Positions 18,483-25,095 of a stretch of 25,095 nt of DNA are shown here, piece by piece. The DNA lies in contig CAICTM010001647.1 of assembly GCA_903772945.1 (NCBI GenBank), positions 1-25,095 on the forward strand, read 5' to 3'. The notes under the pieces are model-generated. The model saw nothing but the letters and a program-made list of their open reading frames with translations, was not told the DNA's origin and made no database searches. Every line of letters begins with the position of its first letter. Within the stretch, counting starts at the first letter, position 1. The translations under genes were made by a program, and so were the position numbers. This stretch comes from Seminavis robusta (Eukaryota; Bacillariophyta; Bacillariophyceae; Naviculales; Naviculaceae).

Positions 18483-18578
18483 TTCTATTTGGTTGTAGAC
18501 TTTTTATGCTTGAAGAATCCAGCAGCTACAGGGAAACGGTGACTTTGGGTAGACTTGACTTACGCTTCCTCTATCCTA

Positions 18579-20468
18579 CTACTTTTTAGCTTTCTTCTTC
18601 TTTTTCTTCTTGGATGATATCGCCATCGCCAGGTCGTCAATATCATCATCATCTACATCCATTGGTTTTGCCTTTGCATCAGGCTTCGCAGGATCAGCTT
18701 GTTCTGCCTTGAATTCGCTTTGTAGCATCTGTGTCGTCTCCTCCTCGTCGCTATCCAACTGTCCAGCAGTTGCAGCCTTTGTTCCTTTCGCCTTCTTGGA
18801 GGGTGTTTCGCTGCTTTTGCCAGTCTTGTTTGTTGTGGTTGTAGTTGTGGCTGCTTTGGTCCCTTGTTTCTTGGGTTGACCAACAGTTGGCGCCTTGCCC
18901 TTGTCCTTTTGGTCGTTGTCAGCAGTGGCACTGGCAGATTTGGCGGATTCGAAAATAGTTTTCATGAGTTTGCCAGCTTGGTTGAAGTACGCTTGTGACG
19001 AATGCTTCATATGATCCGTATCTTCCCTGACTTTGGTGGCCTTGTAGCCTTGCGAGTAATCCAATGCCAGTTGCCGATAGGCTTCTTCAGCTTCTGTCTG
19101 CACTTGTTCGACGTTATTGTCGTCGTCATTATTATCAACATCCATGGCAGTAGTGTTTTCGCCTGGATTGTCCGATTGTTGAAAATACGGGCTCGATGGC
19201 AAGGGCGGCAGTTCCGTATTGGTGTTGTTGTTAGTTGTCGTTGATCTGGTTGTTGTTGTTCTTGTCTCTTGTTGCTGAACGACCAGTTTCTGCAGTCGAT
19301 CTGCTTGGGCTTGCTTGTCGGCTTGTTCCAAGGATGCCTCTAGCATGGTGCAGAGTTGTCGAATGCATCCTTCTGCCTTTTTCCAGCACTCCTGGAGCTG
19401 CGTGGGTGGCAATTCACACCCTCCCCCATAATCCAAGAGACAAACTTCGGCGTGAATGTTCATTCCCACCGTCAAGGATCCATTTTGTAGCAATTCTTCT
19501 CGATCGTTGGGATCGACCAATGCGGCCACGACACCGGCAGAAGAGGACGACGACGTTCGATCCACGACACCTGCCGCCGTACTGAGGTTGCTACCATCTT
19601 CCAGAGGAATAAAGGCAAAGGAAATGGCCAGTGGCGTATGGTGTAGTGGTAGAGGAGTGGGTTCCTTGAGATGGGATGGAATGAGTATTGGAGCACTGGC
19701 CAATGCAGGATCATTGCTGTCATCTCCACCACCAGCATGAGCATCTAAATCCACATGAGGTTTTCGGTAGTGTCTCAGGGAAGCAATGGCTGCCATGACG
19801 GCAGCATCCATTGGATTTCCCGCATCATCCAAAATGGTGAGAGCCAGATGGAATCTCCAGACCCACTGCGCTGGAACCAGACACAAGGCTTCCACATCCA
19901 AGGTTCCTCCCGTCAATACAATTTTTTCCAAGCAGCGAAGAATGCGGTTGGCTTGTAAGCGTTGATTGTTGCCGGCGTAATTGGGTCCCTGGCCGCCACC
20001 CGCAATTCCAGCTCCCGTGGTAAACGGAGGCGCCTGACGAAAGGAAGGAGACGCACTGGGAGAGAGATCCACTGAAATGACCAGTTGGCCCTCTGCAATT
20101 CAATGTATGTGTCAAGCAGACAAAAAAGAGTTAGAAATTCAAGATCAAGCTCTTTTTCAGCACACAATGCCATTCTTTTAGTCAAGCATACCATTGGGTC
20201 GATCTAGATTGGGTCTCACCAGCTCGGCTGTACAGAGCGATGTGACTCGTGTGTTTCCCCATTCCACCGTGCACTCGGCGCCATGGTCCCAACGACCCAT
20301 ATGCAAGCGCACAGGTCGGACCTGTTCCGACGTTCGACCATCCAAACGCAGCGCCTTGGTTCGAAGCGCACATTCTCGCGTAAAGGCTCGTTCGTTACGA
20401 CTCAGTGACCGTGCATCATCCCGAATGGAAATGTAACTGCTGGCAGTAGAAGCAGTAGCAAGAGGCAT
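18579..20468 (-). CDS. RRP45: RNA exosome core subunit RRP45/EXOSC9, with long C-terminal tail
   Basis: Exon 1 is 20468-20192 and exon 2 is 20092-18579; the 99-nt intron has donor GTATGC and acceptor GCAG, interrupting a codon and restoring NEGQLVISVDL. The 596-aa product opens like EXOSC9: NERAFTRECALRTKALRLDGRT, then VEWGNTRVTSLCTAELVRPNLDRP. In exon 2, LDVEALCLVPAQWVWRFHLALTILDDAGN, MAAIASLRHYRKP and PLALSFAF-like segments complete the RNase PH fold. RRP45 is one of six RNase PH-type ring subunits of the nuclear and cytoplasmic exosome and is structural in other eukaryotes. The residues after about 370 are an extra, low-complexity tail: poly-Thr, acidic DVDNNDDDNN, a short helix, Lys-rich repeats and a terminal run of lysines, probably nuclear. 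Human EXOSC9 is about 439 aa. Divergent from the isomerase gene, 449 bp away. Confidence 0.93.
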
Positions 20469-20917
20469 CGTTCTTCTATCTTCTAATCTACTATATTACA
20501 TGTATGGCACGAGTTGAGAATCAGAATGGATGTCGCCGTTGCTTTGCATCATCATCTTTTGGTGCCAAAGCCGAAATCGAAAAGATTGGGTGGTGCCAAA
20601 CCAAAAGCGTTAAGGTTACAGGTTTCTGGATACTCTAGTACAGGTTAGGGATCAGAGTACTGACTCAGTCTCACCCTCATCTTTCAAATGGCACCATCGA
20701 CGATCGAACTTTTTGTATCGGCACTTGCTTGACACTATTTGAGCTCTTTGTGTTGAGTTATTCTGGTGCGCTACCTGGAGTCTTATTGCTTCTCTCTTGT
20801 GCTTTCATCGCTTCTAAACTGTTTTTCCAACTCCTTCAGACTGAATGTGCTGAAGACTCGTTGCTGAAGGAAGGAAGAAAGAATCACTTTTTTGTTTTTC
20901 TATAGTCACTGATCCCC
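20469..20917. promoter_or_regulatory. Divergent intergenic region between RRP45 and the isomerase gene
   Basis: 449 bp separate the two start codons, so this stretch must hold both promoters and 5' leaders. No gene or clear TATA box is seen. Pyrimidine-rich segments precede the forward ATG (tttttgtttttctatag near 20888). Shared regulation is possible but not shown. Confidence 0.6.
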
Positions 20918-23078
20918 ATGACACGAGCGTTTGCCGTTGTTTTCCTGCCTCCGGCTTTTCTCTGGAGTCTGACCCACGGATTTGCCAGCCAATTCGTTGG
21001 TTTGCTGCCAGCGGGAACGGGATCATGTTCCAGAGATTTGACCGAGCATTATTTTGATCCTACCGGCAGTAGAGATTCCGTGCTCTATTCTTCAGCTGCA
21101 GATGACGACACAATAGGAGCCGATGAGCTACCTCCTCCAAACACTGATACTTCCATTCTAGAAGAGGTCGATGTTGCTATTATTGGCGCTGGACTTGGTG
21201 GTAAGAAGTTACTTGAGAAACCGAACCATGCACTCTCCCTCTCTCTAACTTATTGTTTTTTGCTTTCAATGGCTCTGTAGGTCTCTGTGCCGGAGCCATT
21301 CTAAATACACTCTACGGCAAAAAGGTGGGTATTTACGAGAGCCACTATCTGGCAGGTGGATGTGCCCATGCGTTTGATCGCAAATCACAAAAATGTGGAG
21401 AAACTTTCACCTTTGATTCGGGACCGACCATTCTCTTGGGATGCAGCAGCCCACCCTTCAATCCACTGGCGCAAGTGCTACAAGCCGTGGATCAACCAAT
21501 TGATTGGATTCCATATGATGCCTGGGGGATGATTGAAAATCCAGGACGAGAGGAACTACTGAAATGGAGACTGCAATTGGGCCCCGATATCTTTGAGCAG
21601 GGACCTCTGCAAGAGTTTGGTGGCCCCACGGCGCTCGAGGAGTTCCAAGCTCTACGGGAATCTACCAAAGGATTGCTGGCAGGTGTGGCGATTCCTGCCA
21701 TGGCAATGAGAGCCGGGAGCACGGCATTGATTCCCCTGTTGAGGTACTTTTCCACCTTGCTCGAAATCATCCAGCAAGGCGAACTCACCACCTCAACCTT
21801 TGCACCGTTCATGGATGGACCAATCTTTCAAGTCAAAGATCAATGGCTGCGAAATTGGTTGGATGCTCTGGCATTTTCCTTGTCGGGTCTCCCGGCTTCT
21901 CGAACCTCGGCGGCAGCAATGGCTTTTGTGATCTATGACATGCATAGGCCCGGGGCTAGTCTGGATTATCCCAAAGGAGGCTTTGGAGAAGTTGTCAATG
22001 CTCTGGTTCGGGGAGTTGAGCAAGGGTCTCTGGGTTCTAAAGTCCACTTACGACAACATGTAGAAACTATCGATTGTTCGGAAGATGGATCCAAAATCAC
22101 TGGCATTACATTGCGCAATGGACGCAGAGTCGAAGCAAAAGATGGTGTCATCTGCAATGTGCCTGTCTGGAGTCTCAGGTCTTTGATCAAAGACGACAAA
22201 ATCCTCTCCAAACTCAACAACATGCTACCAGATTTGGCCCCGCAGAAACCTCGTCAGACCTGGGACTTGACAAGTGGAAAGCCCGTCGTAAAATCGGTTC
22301 GCCCCTCGGTAGATCCTCAGTCCCAAGAAAGCCTTCTGGCCAACTGTGACATGGCTGAGATGACGGGTTCTTTTCTTCATTTACACATTGCCATTGACTC
22401 AAAGGGGCTCAACCTGGAAGAAATGGAAGCACACTACACTGTCATGGATCGATCTCTAGCAGGAGATGGGAGTCCTTCGGATGGCCCCTGTGGAGAGCTA
22501 AACATGATTGCTGTTTCGAATCCCTGTGTGATTGACAAGTCATTAGCCCCCGAAGGGTACATGATCATCCATGCATACGGGGCAGGCAATGAGCCGTATG
22601 CACTTTGGGAAGGTATGAAGCGCAATTCAGATGAATACAAACAACTAAAGGAACAACGAGCAGAAGTGCTGTGGCGAGCCATTGAAAGTGTAATCCCAGA
22701 TGTTCGCAAAAGAACGGTCGAGCAATTGATTGGTTCGCCCATTACACATGAACGGTTCCTCAGGAGGCCACGGGGCACGTATGGGGCGGCCACAGAAGAT
22801 TACTTGAAGGATGGCAGCACGCCCTTTCCCAATCTTGTCCTTGCTGGAGACTCGATCTTCCCCGGAATTGGGATGCCAGCGTAAGTTCACACGTTCGGGG
22901 TTCAGGATGCATCAGCTCCAGGGTGATTTCTTTGGATTTGAAGGCTAACTTTGTTGCTTTTGGCTCTTCCTACTCTTGCAGCGTGGCAATCAACGGTGCA
23001 AGCGCTGCAAATAGTATGGTAGGTGTAGCGGAGCAATGGTTTTGTTTAGACAAACTAAAAAGCAGCAACAAGCTGTAG
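20918..23078 (+). CDS. Carotenoid isomerase/phytoene desaturase-family flavoprotein, plastid-targeted (three exons)
   Basis: Exons are 20918-21200, 21281-22880 and 22982-23078; the introns (80 and 101 nt) are GTAAGA...TAG and GTAAGT...CAG. The product is 659 aa. The N-terminus is hydrophobic (AFAVVFLPPAFLWSL), followed by HGFASQF, resembling the signal-plus-transit presequence of diatom plastid proteins with an aromatic residue after the cleavage site. A Rossmann FAD site VDVAIIGAGLGG ends at residue 95, where intron 1 splits the last Gly codon. Then come GIYESHYLAGGCAHAFDRK, FDSGPTILLG, YPKGGFGEVVNALVRG and the C-terminal FAD motif GDSIFPGIGMPAVAINGASAANSM. The family includes CRTISO (prolycopene to all-trans-lycopene), phytoene desaturases and retinol saturases. 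It looks closest to CRTISO-like proteins, whose exact substrate in diatoms is unsettled. Confidence 0.88.
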
Positions 23079-23427
23079 CACCAGTCTATTCAGCTTGCTC
23101 GAGTGGCAAAAGTTTTGTTACAGGCAGAGCAGAGCTTAATCTATGCATAGTTGTGATTTTCGTTTGCTCTAGTGGTTGTTGGAGCAGAAGCGTTGTTGTT
23201 GTTGTTTTTTGTTCTTGTCATGATGGGATTGTTTCCATCTTGAATCAACAGAGGAAGTTCATAGTCTGCAGAGCAATTGGCAAGTTTCATCCGACTCGAT
23301 CTGAACAACATATATGCCGATTGAGGTTTTGATGCTCTGCTATGTTTGCAGTAGCAAAACCTACAGTGCATTCCGTTGCAGTCTGTCTGGTACTTGAAAC
23401 TTGACTGGTGTCCGATCCTTCTTAGAT
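23079..23427. other. Convergent intergenic region
   Basis: 349 bp between the stops of the isomerase (forward) and the SET-like gene (reverse). It is T-rich with a GTTGTTGTTGTTTTTTG stretch near 23193. Presumed 3' UTRs and polyadenylation sites; no gene recognised. Confidence 0.55.
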
Positions 23428-25095
23428 TCATCCTTCTCCATTCACCGCAGTCACATTGTTCCACGCCAAAAGAGTTGCAATTGTATCTTCGGACATGTCC
23501 GCAATGAGTTTTTCACCTTCTTGAATTTCCCGGAGTGCGACCACCTCCATGAATAACTTTGTCGAGTAGAGCAATTCCTGTGCCACCTGCTCTGGCGACA
23601 TGGCCAATGCTTTTGTATTTCTGCGCTTAATCCTGCGACTCCATTGGAACTCCACATTGGGCGGTTCGGTTCCGGCGGATGATGTGATGAGCATGGCGGC
23701 TGGAGAGAGCGGACAAAGCAAGAATGGCAGATGCGCTTGTTGGAAGCAGTACTTGTTGGCTTGCTTCTGCGATACAACAATACCCTCTTCTTCTACCAAT
23801 TCCTCTCCCTCTGGTGGCATGATACATTCTTCCTGGTCATCATCAACAACAGCGTGGTCCACAGAGGCACATCTACGGGCTTCATTCTTCCTTCCAAGTG
23901 GCAACAGTAGCAGAGGAGATGCAAAGACGGTCGTTCCATTCAAGAATTGCTGTGTGGCCAACAACGAAACATCCGAGTCTCCATCATGTTGCAGTAGTTC
24001 GCGGTTGGCATTTTGATTGTGATGACTCATGCATTGGGCATTCATTTCCAGTGCATTCATGGATTTTTCCTGAAGTGCAGCCTTGCCAAAGGGTTCTGCT
24101 CTTCGAATGAATGATATCCATGGATCTAGTTCTCGCTTGGTGGAAGGCAAGAATCGGAGCACTTTGGGATTGAGTTTGCGCGCCACCTTGTAGACCAGCA
24201 CGAGTGTCTTTTCAATTTCCTTGTCATTGACCATGATCCGCCCTCGTTTCATGGGGAAACTCAACAAGGTATCTCGAATGATTTCTTCAGCCAAGTCGTA
24301 TTCTGGTTGGGTGGGAATATCGTCAAAGACGCCGGTAGGATTAGTAGTAGTAGTAGTGTCGAGTGGTAGTTTACTGTGAGGGTGACTGGTAAAGGGAAGA
24401 AACAATTCGTCCCCGGCGTGGATTTGCTTTGTGGCTCGAAGACTGTAATCAGTATGGTTGTTGTCATTATTGTCATCAGTTTCATTCCAAAAAGTAGTTC
24501 CATCGACGTTTGCCACTAAATGATGGTGCTTGAGTAAGAATACGTATTGTTGAAGGGATAAGGTATAGGTAGATCCATCCCTGCTGTCATAGAGGGGTAG
24601 AAAATGGGCAGCTGAAATCACCACTTCTCCCTTGGCATAGTCACGACCCGCAAAGAGAGACATTCCACTCCACGGTATGGTACTCATGCCGAGAAACAAG
24701 GTGCAATTGGCATTGGCAAAATTACTCATGGCACCACCACGCTCCTTGTAGATCATTTCGGCTCGAGCCTCGATAAAGTCCATAATCGCATCGAGTTTAT
24801 CCGGACCCTTATAAACGGGAGTCGTGCCCCAATCACTCGATCCAAGTAATCCAACAAAGATAAATGAAAACAAAGATCCCGGGAACTGCCAAGACTTGCC
24901 AGATATTGGCCTTGAACTTGATCTTGTTGGGGTTGTCATCTTTGTTCAAGATGATACCGTGCCGTTGCGCAAATCGAATCGCTCGAGCTTCCGCTTCTTT
25001 GTCGGTTAGCGTCTTTTCGTCATCATCACTGTCGTCGCTGGGGTGGTCGTCGTCCTTGGAGGTATTGTAAAACACATGCGTACCTGGTTCGTCGT
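23428..25095 (-). CDS. Membrane-anchored SET-like protein, 5' end outside window, with a one-base frame break
   Basis: The main frame (24939-23428, stop TGA) has two SET-like halves. The first shows GMSLFAGRDYAKGEVVIS, LVANVDG and YSLRATKQIHAGDELFLPF, the edge motifs of SET methyltransferases. The second has LPFLLCPLSPAAMLI, PNVEFQW and MEVVALREIQEGEKLIADM. The classic NHS catalytic motif is not evident, so activity is uncertain. Upstream, a different frame is open from the window edge (first codon at 25093) to TGA at 24833-24835. It encodes a polar, acidic region, then the basic NPNKIKFKANIWQ and a strong membrane helix (VLAVPGIFVFIYLCWITWI). The two frames differ by one base. Either there is an indel, a +1 slip at the TGA, or the shorter form starts at ATG 24939, where the main frame has a weaker hydrophobic stretch. 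It converges on the isomerase gene. Confidence 0.7.

Noticed and set aside
24833..25075. A separate 80-aa gene overlapping the start of the SET-like gene
   Set aside because: Its frame is open to the window edge and ends exactly where the SET-like frame can continue, so it is better explained as the N-terminal part of the same gene.
1..25095. tRNA, rRNA, CRISPR arrays, bacterial operons
   Set aside because: Reading through both strands by eye I saw no cloverleaf, rRNA segment or regularly spaced repeat array; spliceosomal introns rule out a prokaryotic source.

Overview
The window looks like nuclear DNA from a stramenopile alga, most probably a pennate diatom. This is inferred from gene content and style. 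Introns are short (80-103 nt) GT-AG spliceosomal introns. The carotenoid-isomerase-like protein starts with a signal-peptide-like plastid presequence. There is a Crinkler/RHS-type NTPase-nuclease relic, a family of small proteins I associate with diatoms, and intergenic DNA studded with the palindromes CTAGCTAG, GGTACCGGTACC and GTACATGTAC. The species cannot be fixed from the sequence alone.

Left part (1-3840): a perfect inverted repeat of at least 347 bp (1-347 against 1069-1415) carries two tail-to-tail copies of a small gene. The left copy keeps its 3' end and the right copy is cut off at the repeat boundary. About 2.4 kb without a convincing gene follows.

Middle part (3841-14753): two long, single-exon genes for Ser/Arg/Lys-rich, mostly disordered proteins (873 and 1169 aa) point away from each other. 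The 4.8 kb between them holds a decayed reverse-strand gene with a P-loop NTPase followed by a PD-(D/E)XK-like nuclease domain. It has at least one frameshift and one in-frame stop. Two degenerate direct-repeat copies flank it.

Right part (14754-25095) is dense with conserved genes: myo-inositol oxygenase (three exons, all six metal ligands present); a relic of a U-box; a protein with two U-box-like domains and a C-terminal pair of membrane helices; the exosome subunit RRP45/EXOSC9 (two exons, long Lys-rich tail); a carotenoid-isomerase/phytoene-desaturase-like flavoprotein (three exons); and a SET-like protein running off the right edge, whose N-terminal and main frames are offset by one base.

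The genes do not form a pathway. Convergent pairs (U-box/RRP45, isomerase/SET) and a divergent pair (RRP45/isomerase, 449 bp apart) give ordinary compact eukaryotic packing. The parts most worth a second look are the inverted duplication, the tandem U-box membrane protein with its nearby relic, the NTPase-nuclease relic with its flanking repeats, and the frame break at an internal UGA in the SET gene.
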